Below are positions 21,936 to 35,370 of a stretch of 64,000 nt of DNA, in pieces. Below the pieces are notes generated by a model. The model ran no database searches, was not told the DNA's origin, and saw only the letters and a program-made list of their open reading frames with translations. The DNA is taken from contig WOAB01000317.1 in assembly GCA_027886185.1 (NCBI GenBank), positions 1,860,001 through 1,924,000 on the forward strand, written 5' to 3'. Every line of letters starts with the position of its first letter. The first letter of the stretch is position 1. Both the position numbers and the translations under genes were made by a program. This DNA comes from Rheum nobile (lineage: Eukaryota; Streptophyta; Magnoliopsida; Caryophyllales; Polygonaceae).

Positions 21936-23312
21936 GAGAGGACTACTATGTAAAATAATTTACATCGAACTCAATGTTTAAAATAATCCAAAAAACGTCC
22001 TAAAGATAATAATTGGTTCCCCTTGTTTATTACTTGGGATAGTCCTAATTAAACTCAGAATTTTAGTATCTAATTAAAGGTTACCGGCCGAATACCAACT
22101 AACTAGTAATCATAAAAATAATAATTGGTTTCCCGTGTTTATTGTATTTGGGATTGTCCTAATCTCATTGATCACCGTATATATATATATAAGTAGTATT
22201 CATATTTGTTGAAAACTGATAATGGAAATTCAAAGCCAAACTTGATAATATATCTTGCTTTTGGAACATTGAGTTGTTTGCCTAAATATGGCATGATTGG
22301 ATTTTGACATCATAAAGATCTGTATTCTTAGCTAGCTTAGATTAAAATGTTCGGTTTTGATTAGGAAGGTTATTAATTAGGGGTGTCAGCATATTTAGTT
22401 ACAGGGGAGTACATACTATAATTGTGTTTGAGATGAGATATCATTTATGTACCCCTCCGTTATTTTTTCCCGAGTAAACACATAACAAAACATATGTTTT
22501 TTCGTGTCTTCATGAATTCGTTCTAAGAACTTCATATTTAGTAATAATTTTTTTAATTATTAGTTTAATTTTTTTACTAAGGGTTTATCTATTCTCATTT
22601 AGAAAATATTTTTAAAATAATTTTTTATTTTAACTTATTAACATGTACTCGTAGATACACACTAAAAAATCGCAATAGATATTGTGTCGACAAAAGTATA
22701 AGATCACTGTAAATTAATTACCTGTTTATATTACTAAAACACTTGTAGAAACTATGTTTTTTTGTCAATCGTCTTTATACATTCTTTATTAAAAAATAGT
22801 TTTTAAAATTTAAAACTAAAGTAATATAAAAAAGTGTGACGAGAGAAAAAAATGTATTCTTTTAAAGAAAAGTTTAAAAAAGTAGTGTATCAAATAAACC
22901 CTAAACAAAATTTCACCATATACGGAGTACTATTGATATTTTCTTAGCTTATGAACGACCATATTAATCATATATGGAAATCTATCAAGCGTTATCTTAA
23001 TATCTCAACGGAATGTATTTTTTATATTAAATTTCTCATTCCATGAAGAGAGATCTAGAGCCGTACCAGTGGTAAGTGCCAACCTTGAACCAGCCGGCTC
23101 TCATAAGGTCATTTTTAATTATGAAATTTAGAGTATTATAGATATTTAAAAAAAATAAAAATAAAAAGAAATATCAAATTTGATATTAAAACCAACAAAA
23201 AAGTAGAGAGAAATATCATGTATATAATACTCCTTTTATTAATTCAATACAAATATCTGACATTTATTTTATATTTTATTTATTTAAATGCATATGAAAC
23301 TCAAGACAGATT
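21936..23312. other. AT-rich spacer with one direct repeat
   Basis: No gene seen. A stretch of about 40 bp (AATAATTGGTTCCC... to GTCCTAAT) at 22008 recurs with changes at 22118. Confidence 0.4.
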
Positions 23313-23334
23313 AAAGATGGTCTAATATAGTGAA

Positions 23335-25350
23335 ATGAAACCTCAAAACACTCTCCGTACAACTCACCTCCAAACCCTAAACTTGTGCTGGCCGCCGCTA
23401 GCGCCCCTTACCACTGCCCTCAACTCAAAGCTCAGATCTCCCAAAACTAGGACTATAATCCAACGAAACCCTTTCTTTCTGTTGCTCTTCTTGGTAACAG
23501 CAACCCAAATCATCACCAATCATGAAGTAAAGAGATTTGGATCCTCTACCTGTCATGGTCGATCTCATCAAGCCCTTGCATTCAATAGGAAACATAATGT
23601 TAATCTGAGCTCTGGAAAGCTGAACTCAAGGTCGCTCCCTTGCTTCTGGGCTTGGGCGATTGGATGGAAATGGGTTCTCGCCGGCCACATCGTAGTTCAC
23701 CTCCTCCTTCCGGGCTGCGAGACGTCGAAGAGATCGCGGGAGGTGTGCAGTTGTCCGTTGGGGGTGCGTGTCTCCTGGCCTTGGAGCTTTCGTCTTCCTC
23801 TCTTCATCTGCGTGACAACAGACATAGATCTTCAGCACCGACATGGAAAGAAGACGCGACGAACCTCACGGCAAGGCTCTGTTTCAAGGTGTAGTCGCTC
23901 TGATCCTTCTTCTTCCTTTCCTCTCTTTGTTTTCTGTCCTTTGGCTCTTCCTTGTTTCTTTGTGTTTGCCCCTTGTCATCATTTGCTGCAAGCTGCATTT
24001 CTGTACACTCTGAACCTTAATCTGAATCTTTACTACTTGTTGAACTTGCTTTTCTTTGACCCTGTGGTTGCTTGCTGGTTCAAGATCCTCTTTGAAAACA
24101 GATCTCAGTACTGTTTAAATGTTGCTCTTGCTGTCTTTGCCATTGATCACCTTAATACTGAACAATTTATCCCTAGAATCATGCCTCATGTGCTGGTGAC
24201 TTTATGGTTTGAAGTGTATTTGGAGATCTGGATTTTTTGGCATTTTCTGTGCTCCATTGTCCATGTCTCTTACCTTCTTAACTATTTTTGCTACCTTGTA
24301 CCTGGGATTCAGTTGGCATGTACCTGTGTTTATCTTTCTAACTATCACTTCTTTGTGATTTGTTATTATGATAATTGGTATCAACTTAGAAATCATATCC
24401 TGAAAATACAAACTCTGAACAATTTTCTCTGGAGTTTTGACTCCCTAAACAAGCTCGATCGAAATATGTGGACTATGACTTTGCTGCATATTGACCTTGA
24501 TAGGATTGAAAAAAGGAGCAAGTTGAATCTCAATAACCATACTGCCTTTGACAGGAAGATCTCCTTGAGGGTTATGAATGGCTTTCTGCCTATCTCTTTT
24601 AGACTTGGCAGGTCTTTTTGTGAAAACGAACAAGATATTACTTCTTCTACTAAAGCTATGAACAACTCAACTACCTTCAATTCTGCCTTCATTGTTGAAT
24701 ACTTTGGATTGAAGACTTGGTTTTTTAAGGCTCACTATCCTTCCCTCAATATTAGCTGCTATCAATACTTGTATGCTTGCTTCACCTTCTTTTGTGTGAT
24801 TCAGGACACAAAGGACAAACCTACTTCTCAAGAGCAAACGATTGGTACCGACGATCAGACCAAAACAGCTAGACATGATCTTGTCTTCAAAACTGAACAA
24901 ACATTGAAAACCTATCACCTGAACAAACGGCTCGAGAGGTTTACCTCAGTGAACAAATTCCTTTTGAACAATGATGAGAACTTGCCTTATGTTGTTTTCT
25001 TGCCATTTGAAACCTGGAAAATCTGTATCAATACTTCTGAGACGATCACTCGGACATCTTGTGATATACTGAACTCATGTGTTATTTGGTTTTGTTTCTA
25101 CATTGTTTGTATGAATCCTTACCTCTAGAAAAAGTTTAGTCATATGAACAAATTTTGGAGATTAAACTCCATGAACAAATGCCCTTTAAACATACTGTAT
25201 TTGCATCATACTTGTATGGAAAATGAGAATTCTCTTATTGTCTCCATTCAAACTGCTTCAGCAACAGATATCAAGTGCACTAATAGAACCCTTCCAAAGT
25301 CCCCTAAGTGTCTTTTGATATGGGGCAAAATTATTAGTGGTTTTTTATGA
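23335..25350 (+). pseudogene. LINE ORF1, unrecognised product, one internal stop
   Basis: The frame is open for 597 codons (23335-25128), stops at a TAG (25126), and continues open in the same frame to a TGA at 25348-25350. That TGA overlaps the ATG of ORF2 as ATGA. The product does not look like the usual plant L1 ORF1: I see no DUF4283 block, no CCHC zinc knuckle and no RRM. It is rich in aromatic and Cys residues in the middle, and in its last quarter is hydrophilic (KDKPTSQEQTIGTDDQTKTA). The ATG is only six bases from the 5' end of the element, so either the leader is very short or the true start was lost. A frame of 671 codons with one stop is very unlikely by chance, but the coding nature is inferred, not proven. 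Confidence 0.55.
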
Positions 25351-28300
25351 AGATCACAACCTGGAATTGTCGTGGGATCGGAAAGAAAACCTTCTGGACG
25401 GATGTTGAATCGTTCTGTAAAATTGAACGTATTCAATTATTCGCACTTTTTGAAACTAGAAAAAACAAAGAACCAAATGAAAAAGTATGGAAAAAAGCAG
25501 GCTTTGATCAATTCTACTGTATCCCGGCTACGAGATTCTCTGGTGGTATTTGCGTTATGTGGAAGACCTACCAACTTACAAATGAAATCCTTGAAATTGA
25601 TCAAATTGATACTAGGTTTATCTCGATCAAATACACTAATCAATGCACGAACAAAAAACTCATGCTAGTCCTTACTTATGCTCCTCCGAATGATTCTGCT
25701 AAAAATGTGTTCTGGAATAATCTCATATCCTTTATTAAAAACTGTTCTCTTCCGTGCATTATTATGGGAGATCTGAACGAAATCCAAGACCCTTCTGAGA
25801 AATTAGGTGGTTTATTACCACCCTTGACCAAATTTGCAAGGTTACGAAACTTTAAGAATGCATGTGAACTAATAGATACTCCTATTCAAGGAAACATCTA
25901 TACCTGGCGAAAGAACATTACAGAGATTGATAACATATATGAAAAATTAGATAGGGTTCTCATTCATCATCAGATCCTTCAGTGGTACCCTGATATCTGC
26001 ACTAAACATTTTGCTTTTACAAGCTCAGACCATTGTCCCATCTCTATTGAGTTGGACTCAGCAATCCCATTTAAAAATCAGCCATTCAAATTTGAAAATA
26101 TCTGGATGACCAGAAAGGATTTTAGAAATGTTGTAAAACAAGCCTGGAGAACTAACTATCACGGATCAAGATTATATAATCTAGTATCCAAGACAAAATT
26201 ACTAAAGAAACATGCCAAGATCTAACAAAAGCACATTTGGTAATGTTTTCACTCAATTACAAAACATAGAAAAACAACTCTCTGAAATCCAAACCGAGAT
26301 CTGTACTTTTCCTACAAGTGATCTCATTAAAAAACAAATTAGAATCATTGAAAAAAGGAAAAACTCCTCTGTTTTCAAAAAATCTACTGGAACCAAAGAG
26401 CAAAAGTTAAACACATTAAATTCAACGACACAAACACAAACTATTTTCATAAAATAGCAAGTGGAAGAAGAAACAGAAAAATAATAAAAGAAATCAAAAC
26501 ACAAGAAGACACTAGCATTACTGGTGAAGAAAACATTAGATCGGAAATCAGAAATGATTTCATCAAAAGATTCAGAAGCGAAAATATGAACCAAAGACTT
26601 TTTCAAGACAATCTGGAACTAATTCAATCTGAAATCTCTAACGAAGACAATCTAGAACTAATCAAGATTGTAACAAATGAAGAAATTAAAAAGGTTGTCT
26701 TTAACATTGGCTCGAACAAATCTCCGGGCCCAGATGGTATGACAGCAGAATTCTACCAAAAATATTGGGATATTGTAGGCCCCTCTGTTATTCAAGCTGT
26801 CAAAAGCTTTTTCCTCTCCGGGAAACTGCTCAAACAGGTTAACCACACATTCATCTCCTTAATACCAAAATGTGACAATCCAAACTCCACCAATCACTAT
26901 AGACCTATTAGTCTATTCTCCACAATCTACAAAATAATCTCAAAGATCTTAACAACAAGACTTAAAGGAACCATGGAAAAATTAATTCACCCCCTACAAG
27001 GTGCGTTTGTTGCAAACAGGGCAATTCAAGATAATATTCTAATTGCCCATGAGATCTTTCACTCCTTCAAATCGAAAAAAAGAACTGAAGGCTTCATTGC
27101 GCTCAAATTAGATATGGAAAAAGCGTATGACAGAATTGAATGGAACTTCATTCTCAAAACTATGGAAACATATGGATTCCATGAAAAATTTATCAACTGG
27201 ATTAGAGAATGTATAACCACAGTCTCCTTCTCGGTGCTGGTAAACAATGGACCGACCGAAATTTTCAAACCGACAAGAGGACTCCGACAGGGTGACCCCC
27301 TCTCCCCTTTCCTATTTATTTTGGGATCTGAAATCCTTGCTAGAAAACTACAAAAAGCCTCGGAAAGACCCCGTAATCCTTTAGGATTTCAAATCGCTCA
27401 TCAAGGATCAAGAATCCCTTTCATGGCCTTTGCTGATGATATTGTGATCTTCTCAAAAGCTAAACAAGAGCACTGCAAAGAAATAAAGGACATTATTGAT
27501 GACTATTGTAAAATCTCAGGACAAAAAGTAAATTTTCACAAATCGGCTTTTCAAGTCACTAAAAAAGTCACAAATCAAAAGAAAATAGCCATACAAGGTA
27601 TCCTCACCATTACAAATATGATATCCCTTGAAAAATACCTTGGATGTCCTATCATTAATGGAAGAGTCAATTCGACTACGTTTTTTGATCTTCTACTCAG
27701 TACACAACAACAACTCGCAAAATGGAAAGCAAATTCTCTTTCCCAAGCAAGCAGGACAACTCTGATCAAAACCAACCTGGCTTTTAGACCAAACTTTCTT
27801 ATGCAAAGCTTTATGCTACCTTCACACACACACAATGAACTTGATAAGCTAAACAGATCTTTCTTTTGGAACAAAGATAGCTCCTATAAGCCTCTAATAA
27901 GCTGGGAAAAAATTTGTAAACCAACACAACAAGGAGGCCTTGGCCTGAGAAAATCTAAGGGCATGAATAAAGCCCTACAATTCAAATTGCTATGGAAAAT
28001 CTTAGCAGAACCAAATAATTACTGGGTTAGAGTTGTTACTGAAAAATACCTGAAAACAGTCCATATCTTTCACTACGAGAAAAAAAGAAACTGCTCTTGG
28101 CAATGGTCCAAAATGATTGAACTCATTGATGAATTCAAGTCTGGATTAATCTAGCAAGTTGGCAATGGCAGAACAATCAAATTCTGGCTAGATCATTGGG
28201 TTTTCAGATCCCCACTGAGTGAATCCATAAACACACAAGCTACCTTGAACAAAGATGCTCTGGTAGCCGACTTTATGCTACCAAATAAAACCTGGAATAA

Positions 28301-29474
28301 GAACCTAATAGAACAATACTTACCCCATGACGTAGTAACAAAGATAACATCAATCCCAATTCCGTTGAATGATATTCATGATAGAATGTATTGGGAAACC
28401 AGCAAGAATGGCTGATTTTCTACAAACTCTGCCATGGAACTAATTAACAGAAACAAAAGATATACTGCGTATGATTCTTCTTGGATCTGGAAAATGGACA
28501 CTTACCCCAAAGTTAAAAACTTTGTTTGGAAAATAATGAAAAACGGATTACCAACAAAAGCAAGACTAACAGAAAAAGGAGTAACAATCCCCCAGGGATA
28601 CATCTGATGCAATGCGCAATTGGAGGATTTAAATCATCTCCTATTCCATTGTAACCATACCAAGAAAACAATAGAGAAAATGAACCATTTCACATATGGT
28701 ATTATTACTTCCCTAAACATAGCAAATAAAAAAATCAATAAAATCATTGATGAAATTCGACAAAAAACCGATCGCTCGCAATTTATAGAATTACTGGTTT
28801 CTTGGTGGGGAATCTGGTTCTATAGAAACCAACAAAGCTTTGGAAGCCCGAATAATGATGTCAACCACATCAAGGATGTTTCGAATTATATTAAACAACA
28901 AATCGAGAACTGGAATAAGACGAAAACCTAGAATCCTGACTGCCTAGCAGATGACAGACCTAAACCTCATAGAATAAATAACTTCAGACGACCAATAAAA
29001 AAATGGAAAAAACCTCTAGATAAAGTTATTAAAATCAATACTGATGGATCAACAAAAACAAATGGTCAATCTAGCTTTGGCTACATTTTCCGGAACAACA
29101 AAAGTGAACCTATTTTTATCTTCGGGGATAAATGTGGTACCTCAACCCCCTTAAAAACTGAAACGCTAGCTGTAAGAAATGCCCTGGTAAAGGCCTATGA
29201 ATTAGGCATTACCGACATACAGCTTGAATGCGATAACTTGACCGTTGTGAATGTTCTAAATCAAATATGGCACTGTCCATGGGATATTGAAATGATTATT
29301 TCTGATATCCTATGTGTTTTATAACTTTTCTCTTCAGTGCAGATTTCTTATGTCTTCCGAGAAACAAACGTGGTGGCCGACTTCATCGCTAAGGAGGTCC
29401 AACTTAGTTCATTGAAAGATATTCGAACTAATTTAGAATTTGTAATTCTCATCCGAAAGGATGTTATAGACTGA
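25347..29474 (+). pseudogene. LINE ORF2: endonuclease, reverse transcriptase, RNase H
   Basis: Endonuclease (25347-26200): MKITTWNCRGIG, the FETR glutamate, IIMGDLNE and SSDHCPI are all present. Reverse transcriptase (26586-28154): SPGPDGMTAEFYQ, ALKLDMEKAYDR, GLRQGDPLSPFLF and FADDIVIF catalytic aspartates. A zf-RVT part follows (ISWEKICKPTQQGGLGL). RNase H (29030-29474): INTDGS, KTETLAVRNAL, LECDN and NVVADFIAK, giving the D-E-D-D set. Breaks: a pair of compensating frame changes between about 26212 and 26400, and in-frame stops at 28152, 28413, 28605, 28929 and 29322. If read through, ORF2 would be about 1,376 codons, usual for plant L1. Not functional now. Confidence 0.9.
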
Positions 29475-29541
29475 GAAACCGACTCTTCTGTGATTTTCAG
29501 TCTAATTCTTACTTAATTAAAAAAAAAAGATGGTCTAATAT

Positions 29542-30850
29542 TTTCGGAGTATTTCATTGTCAGACGTTTTATAAGAAAAAGCAACTAATCATATACACGA
29601 GTCGGTATATCAATCGCTTAACTGAAGTCCTCGAGCACTTTATCTTTCTTCCTTTTGCACGTAGAACGGTAAAAGTGTACAAATAATGGAATCTTTCCCA
29701 ATCTTCATTCATTTTAGTCGCGTTTAAAAACAATTCACTAAGATGCGTAACTCAATTGAAAAACATTGGCTATAAACATAAAAACGTTATACACTTATTA
29801 AGTGTACGGTAAAAAATATCGTACGTAAATATGTAGACTATACACTTACTTTGAAAGTTTTATCTGTATAACATAATATATTTCTCTGTCTTTTTCACTG
29901 TTTTTCTTCTTGTATCACTAATTTATTCTCTTATTCACATTATGTAACAACTAACATGTCATATACTAAGTTCTTTTATTTTCATTTCAAATTAATTTTT
30001 TTAAATTTAATTATCCATTGACATCATGTTTGTACTTTTGATAATACTACATTAATTAATATGGATTTTTCTAATATATGCTCATGGACATACAATAAAA
30101 ATTTCATATTTAATAATAATACCTTTTAACTACTAGTTTAATTATTTTTTCTAGGGATTAACCCTTCTATTTTAGGAAATATTTTAAAAATAATTTTCAA
30201 ATTTAGCTCTTAACATGTTTTCATGTGTACACATTAGAAAAACCGTTAATGTATTAGATACATTTTAAAATGATATTGAAGCGAAATTAATTTGTTGATT
30301 AAGATTATGCATGCTATCCTCTCCAAACACGAACGTGCATACAAATGCTATTTAGTCTCTTAAATGAAGTTGAATTCCAAAGTAATGAATTAATTTAAAA
30401 GTTCAATATTAAATGTATATACGTACGTAGTTAAGTTTGGACCATAATAGGTTACACTAATGAAAAAGTAGATAGATATAATCACTATTTTTTTTTTGCA
30501 GATATAATCGCTAATTAAGACATCATCTCATATATAAACTCGTTCAAAGTTTATTTATATATAAATAAACTTCGGACCATATATGGATCTTCATCTAAAA
30601 CTTTATAAGATGCTACTCCCTTTGTCTAGTAATTCCGATCCTGACAATTGGGAGAGAGAGAAATCAGTAAATATTCCAATTCTAAACAATTGAAAGACAT
30701 GAATAAGAGTACATATTAATACGGAGTACCAATTATTTAGAATAAAAAAGGGGTTGAAAACACTTACATGAAAAAATTAAAGTACGTGGAAGCTAAGTCA
30801 TCCATTGTCAACTAAACACCTAAAGAGAAGAAAGGCAACATGGGAGTTGA
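29542..30850. other. AT-rich spacer with a probable Stowaway MITE
   Basis: No gene seen. 30613-30730 begins TACTCCCTTTGTCTAGTAAT and ends TACGGAGTACC, the pattern of a Stowaway-type MITE of about 118 bp. Confidence 0.45.
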
Positions 30851-30852
30851 TT

Positions 30853-31275
30853 TTTATTTATTTTTTAATAAGAAAAAATTAGACCTAAAATCACATAAGA
30901 ATTGATTTTTCAGTCTATAATATCATTTCGGATGAAAATTAAAAGCTTTTGATTGACTCAAATGTCTTCCAAGAAACTCAATTGGCTCATATTCGCAATA
31001 TAATCAGCAACATCGTTTAACTCCCGAAAGACATGACAGATCTGTACTGTGAAAAAAAGTTATAGAAGACAAAGAATATCAAAAATTAAAATTTCGATGT
31101 TCCAAAAACAATGCCAAATCTTTTCCAGAACGTTCCCAATAGTAAGGTTATCACAATATTCCAATTCAATGTTTTGTAGTCCTAGTTCATATGATTTAAT
31201 CAAAGCATTTCTAATTGTTAAGATTTCTGTTTTGAGGGGTGAAATTCCACATTTATCCCCAAAACATGAGAATTA
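30853..31275 (-). mobile_element. 5'-truncated LINE RNase H fragment
   Basis: Read on the minus strand this gives FWGDKCGISPLKTEIL, RNALIKSYELGLQNIELE, CDNLTIGNVLEKIWHC and VFRELNDVADYIA, that is the E, D and D of the RNase H domain seen in the LINE at 23329, followed by the same 3' tail. The copy is more diverged and has stops and frame changes. Its A-rich end is at the left. Confidence 0.75.
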
Positions 31276-33501
31276 ATTTGATAGATAAAAGAATTACCTT
31301 TTTCGGTAACTCAACACAACTACATTATATGTACTCCTTCCTTCCGTTAATTTTTGTTTATTTTTATAAAACTTTTCACACATATAAAAAAAATGTCCAA
31401 AATATCATTGTTTAATAATGGAGAAATTAATGTTTAAAAAGGGTAGAAAGATATTCAATTTGATAGGGAGAGAGTATTAATCAAATTAAGTGATGGCTAT
31501 GAAATTTCTATGCCAACAAAACAATGTTAATCATAAACTCACGGTAAGCTAGCTAATTATTTGGTTCATTGCGTTGGATATTTTATGCTAAGAGCTTTGC
31601 TTTATGACCAAATCCAACGTTTTGACATATTGATCGAATATGGTGGTTTCCAACGTTTTTTTTTTTTTTTTTTTTGACCGGGCTTGCGCCTAGTGAACAC
31701 AACCCTATCAATACAAACGATTTTTCCAGCCTTCAAGGCAAAATACAGTCAATTTTCAAAGATTTGGAATTAAGTGAAGATTAATATCATGATTCCACTG
31801 ATAATTCCCTTTAGCTAGCTAGCTAGCTAGCTAATTTGGGTCTCTGTGACTCTGTGAGCGCGCACAAGTTCCGAAACCAACTAATAATGACATCGGAGGA
31901 AGAGCAACGAACAATAGTCCATCAATACTTTATGAAATATTACTCCCTCCCTAAATAACACGTAATTAATTGTCATTTTAACTTTAGATATACTGTAATT
32001 GTTAAAAAATAAAATAATTAATTCAAAATTTTATGAATCTTTTTTGTAATTTACAATTTAATAAACTATCATTTTATTTTTAATTAATAAATATTTTTAT
32101 TTAATTAATATGTATAATTTTTAATTACATAAACCATGATTCGTCGAACTAAAACTCCAAAATACCAAATGTTTTTAATAAAAATAACACTTATTATAGA
32201 ACCAAGAGAGTATTATAAATAACATCAAAATTGTAAAATAAAATTAGTATGTACAATGAAATTACATAAAATCACATTTAAACTATATGGATTATTACAA
32301 TGTGCAGATTATTTATCACTTCAGTTCAAATGGTATCCCATCATTCTGATTGGCCTATAATTATTTTTTACCTTTCCACTGAAGATTTGAATCGGTTCAT
32401 ATGCTTTAAATATTTTCAGGTATTTCTAGGGTGACATCAATGATTTAAAAGATCAAAATTATCATTAGTCAACTTTTTATGCGATTATTTTCAAAATAGT
32501 ATATACTCCTTTTGTATCACAATAATTGTTTTTTAAGACAATATAATTATACAGTTTTTAAGGAGTATTTTAAATGTACAAATATATTTTTATTTATTGA
32601 TTTGTTATGTTACTTTTCCAATATAACTACTATTAATTCTTCTCTTATTCATTAAAAATACTAAATATTATAAGAGTATATATATAAAATAAAAAATAGT
32701 TATTTTAATATATACATATACAAATGAATAAAATGATAACTATTGTAGTATTGAGAGTGTACTATTCTATTTTCAATGAATATCTATTACGAAGTACTAT
32801 ATATTAAAGCTCTTCCCTTTTGAGTTTTTAGAACAATTCTGATCCTATAAATCTTACGTGTCATTTTATGATAATTTTTCTTTTTTTTAATCTTTTATGT
32901 TTTTATAATTTAGCTAACTTAATTTTAATTTATCACCAAATATCTAAACAAATTATCTTAACACCCTCTAACAAACATATAATAAAATAATTAATTATTA
33001 ATTATGGATTTTTTTATATTGTATCAACCCATTTTATTCAACATACAACCCGGATTAAATTGTATCAACCCATTTCTTAAAATTTTTATTAGTTATACAT
33101 CAATATCTTAATATCAAATCTTTTTTTGTTTGCAAATCCAAAATATTTAAATGAACCATTACGAGATTAACATAAATAAGGTGACGATACACATTAAAAC
33201 AAATATTCATATTTAAGAGGTTGTTATAACTTTGTATTAATATCAATATAAGCACATACAATTAACATTCGCATATATATAAATATATATATACACGTTG
33301 ATAGCAGTTTAGAATTAGTAAAGTTATATGTATGTTTAAAATTGGTATCAAGGCAAGCCTGATGTGTATATAAATTATAAGTCATTTTTTTGTAAATGAA
33401 ACATATATAATATCTACCTCTATATTTATTGTTAGTCACTAGGCCGATTCTTTTGTTGAGTAGTTATAATCATATATGTCACCGATAAATGAAAAAATAA
33501 A
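31276..33501. other. AT-rich region with several Stowaway-like MITEs
   Basis: Pairs of TACTCCCTCC-like left ends and GAGAGTAYTA-like right ends mark probable Stowaway MITEs at about 31330-31477, 31941-32216 and 32503-32762. A poly(T) of 18 followed by GACCGGGCTTGCGCC at 31655 looks like the 3' end of a minus-strand poly(A) retroposon. A TAGC tandem lies at 31813-31836. A Helitron-like 5' end (CTATATATTAAAGC) occurs near 32797. No gene. Confidence 0.45.
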
Positions 33502-34755
33502 TCTATCTATATCTAAATATATACTAAAGGGAAGACATAAACCTTACATGACGTCTCCACATTCAATTCGCCTACGTATCGTCACCATATTCAATTCTTC
33601 ATATTGTTGGACATGAATCAGATTCTAAGTTTTAGCATTTAGTCTTTTCATATAAAAATTTATCTATTTCATATATAATTTAACGATTTAATTTGGGGGT
33701 AATAAATAAAATTCTTTTTACAAATAATCTTAAAACTTGATTAATATATATTAGTTATAATATCAAAATATTGTGACTCTATGTGATTTTAATTTTATTT
33801 ATAAATAAGAATTTGTTAGAGTTTGCTTTCAACTTATTTACTTTCAAAATAAAATTAGATTCTTGATAACGAGGTGGACTAAATCGTAACAATTAATTTA
33901 ATTTTTTTCATATTCTCTAAACAAAGTAGTTGGATCACTAGGCTTGAATATGGTGATATCCAATTCTCTAAACAAAGTAACAATTACCTTTATTTATTGA
34001 TATTATTGATCGAATATTTGTTATCCGATTATGATATTTTTAAGTAATCTACGTATTTGAGACAATCTACTAAGTATCTACTAAACTAAAATTTAATTAC
34101 GCCATATGATACTCCTTCATTAAAATCGTCACATGGCACTCCATCATTAAAATAGCCACATGTCATTTTTTGCTTTTTTCAAAAATTTTAAATAAATCTA
34201 ATTATAAATCAAAAGATTATTATCCTAAACTTATCACTCATTTTTTCTAATTTAAATACAAATCAAGCACAAAGATTACAAATCCAATTTTTTTAATTAT
34301 ATACAAATCCAAAATTTCATAATCTACTATATATATTTACTAAACTAGAACCTAATTACACCACATGACACCCCCTCATTAAAATCGCCACATGACACTC
34401 CCTCATTAAAACCACAACATGTTATTTTCTGATTTTTTTTTTCAATTTTTTTAAAATAAATCTAATTATAAATTAAAGATTATTATCCTAAACTTTTCAC
34501 TCATTTTTTCCCCTAATTTAAATACAATTCAAGCACAGAGATTATAAGTTAATCACAAAGATTACAAATCCAAAATTTCTAATTATATACAAATCCAAAA
34601 TTTCTCAATTATTTGGATGATTGAGATACGAAATTATTGATCTAAAATTGATTTTAATATCAATATCATCTAGATCTATTTTTTAATAATTATTAATATT
34701 TTTGATTCAATATATATGACATAAAAACCCGTATTTAACACGGAAATTACACTAG
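33502..34755 (+). mobile_element. Helitron (non-autonomous), several nested 5' ends
   Basis: The 3' end is set by the hairpin CCGT(34729)...ACGG(34743), then CTAG at 34752-34755, then T. Three candidate 5' ends of Helitron type precede it: TCTATCTATATCTAAATATA at 33502, TCTACTAAGTATCTACTAAA at 34066 and TCTACTATATATATTTACTA at 34323. A block with CACATGACACTCCCTCATTA is present after each of the last two. No coding sequence is present. Confidence 0.6.
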
Positions 34756-35120
34756 TTATTCTATTAAAGACGTGAACATTAGATTTTTCTTATACAATTT
34801 GTTATTGAGTGTCTCGATGTAATTAGGCTCTCATCCAAGCTCCATCACACGGTATCACATTTTTCTTTCATTTAAAAAAGACTAACGATCTATCTATATC
34901 TATATATATAATTTGGTTCTAATAAAATGGCTTCTTAGAGTAAAATAGAAGTACTATTAAGGGTCATTGAATTACAAATAAATGAATGGTTGTGATTAAA
35001 AGTAATTAGGTGCATGTTTATATGGTGGAATTGAACACGTATGATTCACATTAATTTAGGGATTTTTTTACCTAAATTATAAGAGATCCTACCCTTCCTT
35101 TTTTATTTTATTCTCTCCCT
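34756..35120. other. AT-rich DNA with another Helitron-like 5' end
   Basis: TCTATATCTATATATATAAT near 34892 resembles a Helitron start, but no matching 3' end could be assigned with confidence. Confidence 0.35.
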
Positions 35121-35146
35121 CCCAGTTAATATCGATCTCGATTGGA

Positions 35147-35301
35147 ATCCTCTTCGACCTCGACTGAAATCGTCTTCAACTTCCGACTGGAATCGGCCAC
35201 AGAGGAGGGCTTCAACACGCCGCCGCCGCCTTCGACCTCGACTGAATCGTCTTCAACTTCCGACTGGAATCGGCCACATAGGAGGGCTTCAACACACCGT
35301 C
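35147..35301. repeat. tandem duplication, about 77 bp unit
   Basis: A unit containing TCGTCTTCAACTTCCGACTG and GGAATCGGCCACA(G/T)AGGAGG occurs twice in a row with few changes. The DNA is GC-richer than its surroundings and looks like captured host sequence. Confidence 0.75.
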
Positions 35302-35370
35302 GTCTTCAACTTCTCTCCCTCTATCAATCCATCCCCATCTTCACGTCTTTCACCCATAAACTCATCTCGC

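Larger units (their letters stand above)
23329..29528 (+). mobile_element. L1-type LINE, near full length
   Basis: The 6.2 kb element is bounded by AAAGATGGTCTAATAT at 23313-23328 and again at 29526-29541, a perfect 16-bp target-site duplication that overlaps the poly(A) tail. The order is ORF1, then apurinic endonuclease, reverse transcriptase, zf-RVT region and plant-type RNase H. The identical duplication suggests a fairly recent insertion, yet ORF2 has several stops, so it was copied in trans or mutated since. Confidence 0.9.

Noticed and set aside
24202..24918. Minus-strand ORFs antisense to LINE ORF1
   Set aside because: They are short and overlapping, while the plus frame is continuous and lies in the order expected for a LINE.
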